DNA from: Syntrophorhabdaceae bacterium PtaU1.Bin034 | GTDB lineage: Bacteria; Desulfobacterota_G; Syntrophorhabdia; Syntrophorhabdales; WCHB1-27 | DNA length: 20,764 nt | Assembly (NCBI GenBank): GCA_002067405.1 | Contig: MVRP01000061.1 | Coordinates: forward strand, 1 to 20,764 | Direction: 5' to 3' | Shown: positions 6,645 through 14,473 of the stretch, one piece after another | Position numbering within the stretch: the first letter of the stretch is position 1 | Layout of the letters: each line of letters opens with the position of its first letter | Translations under genes and position numbers: made by a program | The notes under the pieces: model-generated | What the model saw: only the letters and a program-made list of their open reading frames with translations | Database searches by the model: none | Told to the model about the DNA's origin: nothing

Positions 6645-8624
6645 ATGAAGCTTAACCGTCTCGCAAAAGAAAAATCGCCTTACCTCCTGCACGCCGCAAG
6701 CCAGGCCATTAACTGGTATCCGTGGGGCGACGAAGCCTTCCAGGCCGCAGCGGCAGAGGACAAGCCCCTATTCCTCAGTTCCGGCGCTGTCTGGTGTCAC
6801 TGGTGCCATGTGATGGCAAAGGAATCATTTGAAGATAAGGAAGTAGCGCGCATCCTCAACAGGGACTTCATAAGTGTAAAGGTGGACAGGGACGAAAGGC
6901 CCGACATCGACAGAAGATTTCAGGAGGCCGCAGCGGCTGCGGGAGTGGGAGGCGGCTGGCCGCTCACACTCTTTCTCACACCTGAACGGAAACTCTTCTT
7001 CATCGGCACGTACTTCCCCCCGAATGATGCCTACGGCAGACCGGGCTTCAAACGCATACTCAAAACCGTCGCAGAGGTCTATAAAACAAAAAGACACGAG
7101 ATCGAGGAACACGCGGAGAAACTGCAGACTGCAATACAACCGAAGGAAATGAAGAACGGTTGGGTCGACGTGCACCTTCTTGATGAAGCAGCAGGATTGA
7201 TGCTCTCCCAGTTCGATTCGAAAAACGGCGGTTTCGGAAAGCTGCCAAAGTTCCCGATGCCGGGAGCGCTCGAATTTCTTATGGAAAGATATGCACTTAC
7301 GGAAAACGGCATCATCGCGAACGCGGTCAGGAAGACACTCGAAGCAATGGCGAAAGGCGGGTTTCACGACCAGTTGGGCGGGGGATTTCATCGTTACTCC
7401 GTCGATGAATCCTGGTCGGTCCCCCATTTTGAAAAGATGGCGGATGACAATGCATGGCTTTTAAAGAACTATGTGGATGCCTTCATGATCTTCGGCGAGG
7501 AAGAGTTCAGCCGGGTGGCAAAGGGGATCATCGGTTTCGTCAGGGAGGTCCTTTCTGACGAAGAAGGCGGCTTTTACGCCAGCCAGGACGCCGACGTCAC
7601 GCCCGATGATGAAGGGGGCTATTTTACTTGGACAGTGCAAGAACTGAACGAGGTTTTGAGTGAAGAAGAGTATAAGGTCATTTCACTCCACTTCCTCGAT
7701 GAGCGCGGCACCACGCATCACGATCCTTCAAAGAGGGTGCTTCTCGTCTCGATGCCCCCTGAAGAGATCGCACAGGGGACAGGAATAGAGGTTTCCGCGG
7801 TGAAAGCGCTCATCAATTCGGGGAAGGCGAAACTCCTGGAGCGCAGGCGGTTAAGGAAAGAACCGTTCGTCGACAAAACCTTCTATACCTCACTGAACGG
7901 AATGCTCATAGCCGCATTCCTGAGGGCCTACCGGGTTCTCAAGGAAAAAGAGACCAGGGATTTTGCGCTGAGAAGCCTTACACGGATCATAAAGGAGCGG
8001 TACGTCGAGGGTGAGCTGTACCATACCGAAGGGGTGAAAGCGCTTTTCGACGACTACACCGCGCTTATCGAAGCACTGGTCGAGGCCTATGAAGTCACCG
8101 CAGACAAGGGCCACCTGGACCTCGCGGATCAATTGATGGAGCAGGCGATACGCAAATTCTGGGACAGGCAGCACGATGCCTTCTTTGACGCCGAAGGAGA
8201 GGTGCTCGGATCGCGCCTTAAGTCCCTGGAAGATATACCACAGCCCTCATGCAACAGTCTCGCCGTCATGCTCCTCGTCAGGCTCTCTGTCATCCTGAAA
8301 AAGCAGCGCTACCGGGACCACGCCGAGATGGCGTTAAGGGCGCTCATTCCATTCGCGAGGCACCGCGGCGTCCATGCAGGCTACTTTTTTGCGGCCCTCG
8401 ATGCCTTCTATCATATGCTCAGCATTGAGTTCGAAGACCGACCGGGCAGCGAGCTTGTTGAGACAGCTCTTGCCCGGGTAAAGCCCTACACGGCGGCAAG
8501 CTACGGTCCCGGGTCCGGCCGGGTGTTAGCCTGCTACGGCAACGTCTGCTATCAACCAATAGAAAAACTTTCGGACCTTGAGGACTTTCTTAAAAAGAAA
8601 CCCTACCTGCAGGGAAGACAGTGA
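6645..8624 (+). CDS. thioredoxin-domain DUF255 protein (YyaL/SSP411 family)
   Basis: The start at ATG 6645 gives 659 residues, close to the family norm; a TTG at 6636 is possible, and neither has a clear ribosome site. Residues about 1-165 are the thioredoxin-like DUF255 domain, opening NRLAKEKSPYLLHAA with the redox motif CHWCH at 51-55 and GGWPLTLFLTPE near 101-112. The rest is an (alpha/alpha)6-barrel resembling N-acylglucosamine 2-epimerase and glycosidase folds: GGFGKLPKFPMPGALEFLM, GGGFHRYSVDESWSVPHFEK, ASQDADV, GYFTWTVQEL and LFDDYTALIEALVEAYE. Bacterial and human (SPATA20) members are conserved but their activity is not settled. There is no signal peptide, so it is cytoplasmic. It follows the superoxide dismutase gene after the octamer repeat; a redox role is only suggested. 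Confidence 0.93.
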   Translation: MKLNRLAKEKSPYLLHAASQAINWYPWGDEAFQAAAAEDKPLFLSSGAVWCHWCHVMAKESFEDKEVARILNRDFISVKVDRDERPDIDRRFQEAAAAAGVGGGWPLTLFLTPERKLFFIGTYFPPNDAYGRPGFKRILKTVAEVYKTKRHEIEEHAEKLQTAIQPKEMKNGWVDVHLLDEAAGLMLSQFDSKNGGFGKLPKFPMPGALEFLMERYALTENGIIANAVRKTLEAMAKGGFHDQLGGGFHRYSVDESWSVPHFEKMADDNAWLLKNYVDAFMIFGEEEFSRVAKGIIGFVREVLSDEEGGFYASQDADVTPDDEGGYFTWTVQELNEVLSEEEYKVISLHFLDERGTTHHDPSKRVLLVSMPPEEIAQGTGIEVSAVKALINSGKAKLLERRRLRKEPFVDKTFYTSLNGMLIAAFLRAYRVLKEKETRDFALRSLTRIIKERYVEGELYHTEGVKALFDDYTALIEALVEAYEVTADKGHLDLADQLMEQAIRKFWDRQHDAFFDAEGEVLGSRLKSLEDIPQPSCNSLAVMLLVRLSVILKKQRYRDHAEMALRALIPFARHRGVHAGYFFAALDAFYHMLSIEFEDRPGSELVETALARVKPYTAASYGPGSGRVLACYGNVCYQPIEKLSDLEDFLKKKPYLQGRQ

Positions 8625-8643
8625 AATCGGGAAGCGGAAAGAC

Positions 8644-9567
8644 CTATACGGCGGCTTTGTGATCCATATTCCTAAGTCTTTTCACTATGCCTGACCGCCT
8701 GAGAAAATCCCGATAATCCTTTTCGTTGCTCAGGATAAGGAGCAGGTGTTTCAAATTGCTTTCCATCTGCTCTTCGTAGAAATCCCTGTCAACGCCAAAC
8801 CTGCTCCCAAAATGAGCGGCCATGAACCCCTTGGTGCTGGGAGGCGACGCTTCCAGCCTCCTCCTCATCATATCGTGAAAGGCAGACCTGTATCTGAAGA
8901 CATCCATCTCACTGCAACAGTATTCCGGCCTCGCATCCAGCAGCTCCCGAAAGAGCAGGAGCAACCGCTCCAGGTAGCCCCTGTCTCCCAGTTGCGCGAC
9001 GACATTGGCAGTGGCGAGCATCTTGCCTATTATCTTCAGCTCTTCCGATTTGAACCTCATTCGCTCGAGATCAACGTAGGGAGAAATGCATTTCAACACT
9101 TTCTTGGCGTCTTCGAAATATTCTATTGAATAGTCATGCTCCAGGAAGTACCCTTCCATGAACTTGATGCTCCGCTGCAGGTAGTTGCCCGCATATTTCC
9201 CTCCTGTTCCCGACCTGTCCCCATTCTTTTGAATATAGCCCGTGTCATGGAGGGCCGCGACCGCGATGCCGAGGCCTATGCCTCTTGTAGTAAACCGGTG
9301 ATCGAAAGCCGTTGCCCCATGCATCAAGCGCGCCATTGCAAGAACCGTGTCCATGACATGGGAGAGATTATGGTAGCAGGTGCTGCAGGGCCTGTAGCCC
9401 GGATAGTACCCCCGGTAAAGCCTGACCACGTCCTCGAACAGGTGACTGAGCCTGGTGAACCGAAAAGCGGGCTGGACCAGGTGGATTATCGTCTTCACCT
9501 CGGCATAGACCAGTCTCGTCTTGGTTGTGTCAATGAGGTAAGGCCACCTCGACTGCTGCGTCTTCAT
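8644..9567 (-). CDS. HD-domain phosphohydrolase (PDEase-like)
   Basis: This 307-residue protein carries the metal-binding signature of HD/PDEase hydrolases: YHNLSHVMD (His66, His70), then AALHDTGY (His107-Asp108) and a late Asp195 in VAQLGDRGY. The spacing matches the HNxxH-x(n)-HD-x(n)-D pattern of cyclic nucleotide phosphodiesterases. A cysteine pair (Cys61, Cys64) sits just before the first histidine. There are no transmembrane segments, no receiver and no GYP motif, so it is not a canonical HD-GYP c-di-GMP phosphodiesterase. The substrate may be a cyclic or linear nucleotide. It is divergent from opgG with 128 bases between the starts. The start has no Shine-Dalgarno sequence and lies only eight bases past a -10-like hexamer, so it may be translated from a leaderless message. 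Confidence 0.8.
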   Translation of the reverse strand: MKTQQSRWPYLIDTTKTRLVYAEVKTIIHLVQPAFRFTRLSHLFEDVVRLYRGYYPGYRPCSTCYHNLSHVMDTVLAMARLMHGATAFDHRFTTRGIGLGIAVAALHDTGYIQKNGDRSGTGGKYAGNYLQRSIKFMEGYFLEHDYSIEYFEDAKKVLKCISPYVDLERMRFKSEELKIIGKMLATANVVAQLGDRGYLERLLLLFRELLDARPEYCCSEMDVFRYRSAFHDMMRRRLEASPPSTKGFMAAHFGSRFGVDRDFYEEQMESNLKHLLLILSNEKDYRDFLRRSGIVKRLRNMDHKAAV

Positions 9568-9575
9568 ACTAGTTA

Positions 9576-9604
9576 ATTATCACAACTGGAGAATTAATCA
9601 ACAA
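9576..9604 (-). promoter_or_regulatory. possible promoter of the HD-domain gene
   Basis: On the minus strand TTGTTG (9599-9604), a 17-base spacer and GATAAT (9576-9581) precede the ATG by only eight bases. If used, the message would be practically leaderless. Confidence 0.35.
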
Positions 9605-9639
9605 GTAGATTCCGGGTGTTACGATCGACAGGACAGGTC

Positions 9640-9679
9640 TTGAAAATGGAGGAAGCAAGACCTAGATTTGATGCAAATC
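9640..9679 (+). promoter_or_regulatory. candidate opgGH promoter with overlapping operator-like dyad
   Basis: TTGAAA (9640-9645), a 17-base spacer and TAGATT (9663-9668) form a moderate sigma70-like promoter 27 bases before opgG. The dyad GATTTG-ATG-CAAATC (9665-9679) overlaps the -10 and the predicted transcription start, where a repressor would act. Confidence 0.35.
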
Positions 9680-9695
9680 CATTTAAAGTCACGTC

Positions 9696-11219
9696 ATGCT
9701 ACTACATATCCTGCTCACCGCGCTCCTGCTCGCCTTCACCTTTGCCGACTGCAACGCCGGGACCGTATCCAAAAATGAAGAAGGGACCGGACAGACGGCC
9801 TTTTCCGCAGATTGGCTGATAAAGAGGGCAAAAGCGATGTCGCAAAGCACCTTTCAGCCACCCGATGCAGTCTCCTTCGATGCCGTTTCCCGGCTGACAT
9901 ATGACGAGCACCGGGACATACGATTCCTGGTAGAAAAAGCGCTGTGGAGAGATAAGAAGCTGCCTTTCGAGGTCCAGTTCTTTCATCCCGGCTGGGTGTT
10001 CAGGCATCCCGTTCGCGTGTACGAGGTGTCAGGCCGCACGACACGCGAGGTGCACTTCACCCCTGATTACTTCAACTACGGAAGAAACGGCCGCACGAGC
10101 CGTTCTTCATCCGGCCTCGGCTTTGCCGGTTTCCGCCTCCATTACCCTCTGAACGACCCCGAATACCTCGATGAGGTGATCGTCTTTCTCGGCGCAAGTT
10201 ACTTTCGCGCCGTCGGTCAGGGGCAGCACTACGGCATCACTTCCCGGGGGCTTTTGATCGACGGAAAGCGCAACGGCGAAGAAGAGTTCCCCCTATTCCG
10301 CGAGTTTTGGCTGGAGCGCCCGTTGCCGTCCGCAAGACATATCATTGTCCATGCCCTTCTTGACAGCCCCAGCGCTACGGGTGCGTACACGTTCACTGTT
10401 CATCCCGGCACGGACACCGTCGTGGATGTCTCCGCCACTCTTTTCGCCCGCAAGGATGTGGAGAAGATAGGCATCGCACCGCTCACGAGCATGTATCTCT
10501 TTGGAAAGAAGGATTCCCGTTTTGATGACTTCCGACCCGAGGTGCACGATTCTGACGGCCTCTCCATTGTCACGGGCACGGGCGAGCGCATTTGGCGGCC
10601 GCTTGCCAATCCGCCAAAGACACGGGTGAGCGTATTTCTTGACGAAAACACCAGAGGCTTCGGCCTGCTGCAGAGGAACAGGAATTTCACGGACTACCAG
10701 GATCTTGAATCCCGCTACGAGCAGCGTCCGAGCCTGTGGGTGGAACCTCTTCAGGGATGGGGCAAGGGGTCGGTCCGCCTCCTCGAAATCCCCTCGGATG
10801 TCGAGTACAACGACAACATCGTCGCCTACTGGGCTTCGGAAGGGGTATTCAAAAAAGGAGAGCAACGGAGCATCAAGTACCGTTTGCACTGGTGCCTTGA
10901 CCCGCCGGACAGAGACAAAGGCGGCGAGGTCGCCGTCACCTCGAGTTGCAGGAGCGACCTCCCCGGAGCGAGAAGATTCGTGATCGATTTCCATAAAGGA
11001 CAGCTTGCAGGCGATGCGGAAAACGACGCCGAGGCGGTCGTGACAGCGTCGGCCGGGGAGATCAGCAATATCGTAGTCCAGAAGAACCTGCCGGCAGGAG
11101 GGTACAGGGTCTTCTTCGACCTCCTGACCCTGGACCATAAGCTCATAGAAATGCGCTGTTTCCTGAAAAGAGGGGCAGTGAGGCTCACCGAGACATGGAG
11201 TTACCAATGGACACCGTAA
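9696..11219 (+). CDS. opgG: glucans biosynthesis protein G, periplasmic
   Basis: The product has 507 residues, the standard OpgG/MdoG length. A signal peptide covers about residues 1-21 (LLHILLTALLLAFTFADCNAG), with cleavage probable near the Ala-Gly; a Cys at 19 makes a lipoprotein unlikely but worth noting. The beta-sandwich domain holds family segments such as SFDAVSRLTYDEHRDIRF, HPGWVFRHPVRVYEV, GFAGFRLHYPLN, FLGASYFRAVGQGQHYG (near 153-169), FPLFREFWLERP, APLTSMYLFG and NENTRGFGLLQR-like DENTRGFGLLQRNR. The immunoglobulin-like C-terminal domain follows (LHWCLDPP onward). OpgG acts in the periplasm to build or branch the beta-1,2-glucan chain of osmoregulated periplasmic glucans. It overlaps opgH and is almost certainly co-transcribed with it. 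The start codon has no strong ribosome site. Confidence 0.95.
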   Translation: MLLHILLTALLLAFTFADCNAGTVSKNEEGTGQTAFSADWLIKRAKAMSQSTFQPPDAVSFDAVSRLTYDEHRDIRFLVEKALWRDKKLPFEVQFFHPGWVFRHPVRVYEVSGRTTREVHFTPDYFNYGRNGRTSRSSSGLGFAGFRLHYPLNDPEYLDEVIVFLGASYFRAVGQGQHYGITSRGLLIDGKRNGEEEFPLFREFWLERPLPSARHIIVHALLDSPSATGAYTFTVHPGTDTVVDVSATLFARKDVEKIGIAPLTSMYLFGKKDSRFDDFRPEVHDSDGLSIVTGTGERIWRPLANPPKTRVSVFLDENTRGFGLLQRNRNFTDYQDLESRYEQRPSLWVEPLQGWGKGSVRLLEIPSDVEYNDNIVAYWASEGVFKKGEQRSIKYRLHWCLDPPDRDKGGEVAVTSSCRSDLPGARRFVIDFHKGQLAGDAENDAEAVVTASAGEISNIVVQKNLPAGGYRVFFDLLTLDHKLIEMRCFLKRGAVRLTETWSYQWTP

Positions 11220-13126
11220 CAGTAACGCGAGGACCGGCAAAAGATGTATCCCAGTCTATCATGATAGAGCAGCCCATCGAGATGCCTTCTTTCCGCGATG
11301 TTGCCCGCTCATTGTCGGAATGGCACGGTCCGGGTCTGAAGAACGCATTGAAGTCCCGGAGAACGATGGTGCTCGGCGCGGTCATTTGCTCAATAGTGGC
11401 GGCAATCATCGGCATGACAGGCAGGCTCTGGGGTCCGTCCGGCTGGATAGAAAAGACGGCTGCCTTTCTTTTCATTATCAATTTCACCTGGATCTCTTCG
11501 CTGTTTTGGAACGCCGTGGTCGGCTTTCTCAAGTTATGGTTCGGCTGGAAGACGGAAGGCATCGAATGGCCCGAGACCAAAAGCGAAGGGGCCGAAGAAC
11601 TCACCTCGAAAAACGTTATCCTGATGCCTATCCACAATGAAGATCCGGCAAGGGTATTTGCAGGTCTTCAGGCGATCTACGAATCGCTCGCCCAGACGGG
11701 CAATCTCGCCGCCTTTGACTTTTTCATTCTCAGCGATTCAACAAAGCCAGGCTTATGGGTGGCAGAGGAGACGGCCTGGAAGGAATTGTGCCGCACCCTC
11801 GGCGGAAGCCCCCGCATCTTCTATCGACGCCGCCGCAAGAATACAGGCAAGAAGGCGGGCAACATTGCCGATTTCTGCGCCAAGTGGGGCCATTGCTATG
11901 ACTCCATGGTAATACTCGATGCGGACAGCCTCATGACAGGGTCAACGCTCGTGACGCTGGCCCGGCTTATGGAGATCAACAAGCGGGTGGGGATAATTCA
12001 GGTTCCTTCATTCACTGTCAACCACAGTACGCTTTTCGCAAGAATCCAGCAGTTTGCGGCAAGGCTGTACGGCCCCCTGGTATTCGGCGGCCTCTCCTTC
12101 TGGCAGATGGGGGACGGCAATTACTGGGGCCACAACGCGATCATCCGCATTTCTGCCTTTGTCGAGAACTGCGGCTTGCCGAAGCTTCCGGGCCGTCCGC
12201 CCCTGGGGGGGTACATCAGGAGCCATGATTTCGTCGAGGCGGCCCTGATGCGCCGCGGAGGCTGGTCCGTCCTTCTTTTGCCAGAGTTGAGCGGAAGCTA
12301 TGAAGAAGCGCCGCCTACCATTCCTGACTACGTGAGAAGGGACTGGAGGTGGTGTCAGGGAAATCTGCAGCATGTCCGCATCCTTCCCGCCCGGGGCTTT
12401 CATCCCGTGAGCCGCGTCCATCTGGCCGTCGGCATCATGTCCTACGTATCTTCCCTGCTGTGGCTCGCCTTCCTGATGACGGGCCTCGTGTCGGCAGTTC
12501 AGTACATCCGCATTCAGTCATTCAGCATGTCGGGCGTCGGGCTTTCCCCTGCCTTTCATGCCGACCCTGCAAGCTCGTTCCAGATTGCGCTCCTCGTGGC
12601 CATGATCTGCATGCTGGTCGGGCCTAGGCTGCTCAGCTTTGCCCTCCTGTTCCGCTACAAGGATCTGGCCCCCAAGTTCGGCGGATATTACCGGGCGTTC
12701 CTCGGCATGGTCCTGGAAACGGTCTTCTCTGCTTTGCTTGCGCCTACCATGATGCTCTTTCAGAGCGGATTCGTCATCAGCACCTTTCTCGAAAAGGATA
12801 TCGGCTGGAAAACCCAACAGCGCGACGACAAAGGCATTACCGTTTCCGAGGCAATCAAGGGCCTATGGATCCACTGTCTGATCGGTATCACCTTTGCCGT
12901 CTTTGCTGCGAAGATCTCCGTAATGCTGCTTTTATTGTTCCTGCCTATTGTTTCCGGCCTCGTGCTCTCCATTCCGCTTTCCTGCATCTCGTCACGGAAC
13001 AGCGTCGGGTCGTGGACCAGGGACCACAAGGTATTCCTTATACCGGAAGAGATTGCGCCCCCTCTCATTCTCCTACGGGTAGGTACGCTGTGCAGGAACT
13101 GGAGTCAAATACTGTCCGGGCGGTAG
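11207..13126 (+). CDS. opgH: glucans biosynthesis glucosyltransferase H, short form
   Basis: I place the start at ATG 11207, six bases after GGAG (11197-11200); an in-frame ATG at 11195 adds four residues and is also possible. The gene overlaps opgG by 13 bases, suggesting translational coupling. The 639-residue inner-membrane protein is a GT2 glucosyltransferase that uses UDP-glucose to extend the glucan backbone. Catalytic landmarks are LMPIHNEDPARVFAGL near 140, ILDADS (the DxD, Asp238 and Asp240) and RRDWRWCQGNLQH (near 380-392, the QxxRW-type acceptor motif). Two helices precede the catalytic domain (about 53-73 and 85-110), and several follow from about residue 410. E. coli OpgH has about 850 residues; this one lacks most of the N-terminal cytoplasmic extension and part of the C-terminal tail. 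Confidence 0.95.
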   Translation: MDTVTVTRGPAKDVSQSIMIEQPIEMPSFRDVARSLSEWHGPGLKNALKSRRTMVLGAVICSIVAAIIGMTGRLWGPSGWIEKTAAFLFIINFTWISSLFWNAVVGFLKLWFGWKTEGIEWPETKSEGAEELTSKNVILMPIHNEDPARVFAGLQAIYESLAQTGNLAAFDFFILSDSTKPGLWVAEETAWKELCRTLGGSPRIFYRRRRKNTGKKAGNIADFCAKWGHCYDSMVILDADSLMTGSTLVTLARLMEINKRVGIIQVPSFTVNHSTLFARIQQFAARLYGPLVFGGLSFWQMGDGNYWGHNAIIRISAFVENCGLPKLPGRPPLGGYIRSHDFVEAALMRRGGWSVLLLPELSGSYEEAPPTIPDYVRRDWRWCQGNLQHVRILPARGFHPVSRVHLAVGIMSYVSSLLWLAFLMTGLVSAVQYIRIQSFSMSGVGLSPAFHADPASSFQIALLVAMICMLVGPRLLSFALLFRYKDLAPKFGGYYRAFLGMVLETVFSALLAPTMMLFQSGFVISTFLEKDIGWKTQQRDDKGITVSEAIKGLWIHCLIGITFAVFAAKISVMLLLLFLPIVSGLVLSIPLSCISSRNSVGSWTRDHKVFLIPEEIAPPLILLRVGTLCRNWSQILSGR

Positions 13127-13171
13127 TCGAGATATGTGGTGACGGACCGTTTGGCTGGATGGTCCCGGCCT

Positions 13172-13636
13172 TTATCCTGCGCACATGCTGAAACCGTAAA
13201 CCATATCGGCCAGCACGGCCATTCTCTCGTGCTCGAGCACATGTGAGATACGGGCCTCCGATGTGCCGAAAAGCATTGCATTTGTTTCGTCCGCTGCGCC
13301 ACCCTCAGACACCGTGATCGCCGGTATGTTGAGCGCATGGGCGAAACCGAGCTCGAACGCCACCCCGTTGTCATGGTCGTCCGCCACTGCCACGACCAGA
13401 AAGCAGTCACGCAGGAGCCGGCAGCAGAGGGATGCTACCGACCTTGAAAACCGTTCTTTATACTGCGGGTCCTTTTCGATGGTCGGCGAATAATCGAAAG
13501 GGTCGATAATCGCCGGGACGCCAGTACCCTTGTTCGCACACCTTTTCTTCAGGGCCGCCTCGAATTCGTTCAAAAAACGGGCTTTGAACGCCCTCTGTGT
13601 GTCAGTAAACGCCGGGTGCGCAAAATAGATCTTCAT
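13172..13636 (-). CDS. nucleoside 2-deoxyribosyltransferase-like protein
   Basis: The 154-residue product starts at an ATG behind GAGGAG. It matches the small Rossmann-like PF05014 fold: the opening KIYFAHPAFT, the substrate loop IIDPFDYSPTIEKD near 42-55, and the signature DDHDNGVAFELGFAHA near 86-101, whose Glu95 fits the catalytic glutamate of the family. The usual D-x-G-T reads D-N-G-V here, a mild departure. Known members exchange the base on deoxynucleosides for salvage, hydrolyse N-glycosidic bonds, or belong to biosynthetic or defence loci. The neighbour (Smr protein, 34 bases upstream on the same strand) suggests an operon but no pathway. It is convergent with opgH across 45 bases. 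Confidence 0.85.
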   Translation of the reverse strand: MKIYFAHPAFTDTQRAFKARFLNEFEAALKKRCANKGTGVPAIIDPFDYSPTIEKDPQYKERFSRSVASLCCRLLRDCFLVVAVADDHDNGVAFELGFAHALNIPAITVSEGGAADETNAMLFGTSEARISHVLEHERMAVLADMVYGFSMCAG

Positions 13637-13670
13637 ACCCTCTCCTCATCCTCATTCCTCTAAAAGGACG

Positions 13671-13994
13671 TTAACCCTCTTCTTGCCTTTCCGTTAATCC
13701 ATTTAATCCTTTCAGCTTCAGCTCGACTATGGTTGCGCCCCAACCGCCCGCATCTTCTCCTGCCGGCCGAAAAGATGCGACCTCCGGCAATCGGGCGAGA
13801 ACGGCGTGAACCGTCCGTCTCAACTGGCCCCTGCCCTTCCCGTGGATGATGCGAACGGTCAGAATCCCCCGTTCGCGGCACTCTGACAGGTAATCCGCCA
13901 CAAGTTCCTTCGCTTCACCGGGAAGGAACGTATGCAGATCGAGAATACCATCGATCGGAAGATCAAGAATGCCGGTTTCATTCATTTCATCCAT
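13671..13994 (-). CDS. Smr-domain protein
   Basis: I choose ATG 13992-13994 because AAAAGG lies seven bases upstream and a TATAAT sits just behind it; the longer frame to 14066 would read through that promoter. The 107-residue product is one Smr domain: ILDLHTFLPGEAKELVADYL, the RIIHGKGRGQLR core and WGATIVELK at the end. DLHT, HGKG and the C-terminal G-x-T/I-E strand are the family signature, as in the MutS2 tail, where Smr has nicking or RNA-cleaving activity. Stand-alone bacterial versions are thought to act in nucleic-acid quality control, but the role of this one is not established. It is likely the first gene of an operon with the deoxyribosyltransferase-like gene. Confidence 0.88.
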   Translation of the reverse strand: MDEMNETGILDLPIDGILDLHTFLPGEAKELVADYLSECRERGILTVRIIHGKGRGQLRRTVHAVLARLPEVASFRPAGEDAGGWGATIVELKLKGLNGLTERQEEG

Positions 13995-14326
13995 GTCGTG
14001 CCTTTTCGGATCATTATACCGGATTGCGGGCGTAAAAGCTGCTTCGGCCACGCCCATCCGCAACATCTCTCTTCAAAAAAATGCCGGAATTCTATTATAA
14101 ATCCGGCCGTAATGCCGATAAAAGGGTATGCCTGTCTGCCGGGCAGGAGATAAGGCCCGGACAAGAACGCGACAACAACGGCTCTCCGGCAGGTTTTAGG
14201 CTTGCTTTAAGGCACGCGGATCATGATAGTATGCTTGGTACCAAAGCACCTCGCCTCCTCTTGCGTCACTGAGGCGTTCTCAAGAAGTTCACAAAAATTT
14301 GTCGGCAAGGAGAGACGCTTTGATGA
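13995..14326. other. non-coding stretch with several dyads
   Basis: No convincing gene is seen between the Smr start and the receptor relic. The region holds a perfect TATAAT on the minus strand (14013-14018) that probably serves the Smr gene, although no good -35 is visible. It also holds GCCGGA/TCCGGC (14083-14088 and 14102-14107), CCGGGC/GCCCGG (14139-14144 and 14155-14160) and the palindrome TTGGTACCAA (14235-14244). No known riboswitch consensus was recognised. Part of it could be the unrecognisable remainder of the decayed gene ending at 14455. Confidence 0.4.
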
Positions 14327-14455
14327 TTGTCCGGAACCGACTATTACAACATTCTTAACAAGAAGCACGGAGACACGGTGTCCAGCGAACACCGGAAGAA
14401 CATAATCGTACAGGACGGGACAACCTATAGGATAAAGCTTACGTACCGGTTTTAG
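14327..14455 (+). pseudogene. C-terminal relic of an outer-membrane beta-barrel (TonB-dependent receptor-like)
   Basis: Directly after two in-frame stops (14321-14326) an open stretch of 42 codons ends at TAG 14453-14455. It starts LSGTDYYNILNKKHGD and ends DGTTYRIKLTYRF. The ending has the outer-membrane beta-signal: a terminal Phe with Tyr, Leu, Ile and Tyr at every second position before it, and RxxLTYRF-like endings are typical of TonB-dependent receptors. There is no start codon with a ribosome site and no recognisable upstream part in this or the other two frames. I read it as the tail of a deleted or decayed receptor gene. It lies in the position and frame directly before the YfiR-family gene (19 bases), where such receptors often occur in related loci. 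Family identity is inferred from the terminal strand only. Confidence 0.5.
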
Positions 14456-14473
14456 TATGGAGATGTAAAGATC

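Noticed and set aside
9361..9420. Possible zinc site from the Cys61/Cys64 pair of the HD protein
   Set aside because: No second Cys/His pair is visible to complete a zinc finger, so it is only noted in the gene entry.
10293..11240. A 315-codon open frame antisense to opgG
   Set aside because: The + strand encodes a full OpgG with conserved motifs; the antisense frame has no domain signal and is explained by the GC-biased third positions of opgG.
13144..13165. GGACC/GGTCC hairpin between opgH and the deoxyribosyltransferase-like gene
   Set aside because: Only a five-base stem with a 12-base loop and no T-run; not convincing as a terminator.
14223..14405. A 60-codon + strand frame overlapping the receptor relic
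   Set aside because: Composition looks random and it has no ribosome site; the frame ending at 14455 carries the beta-signal instead.
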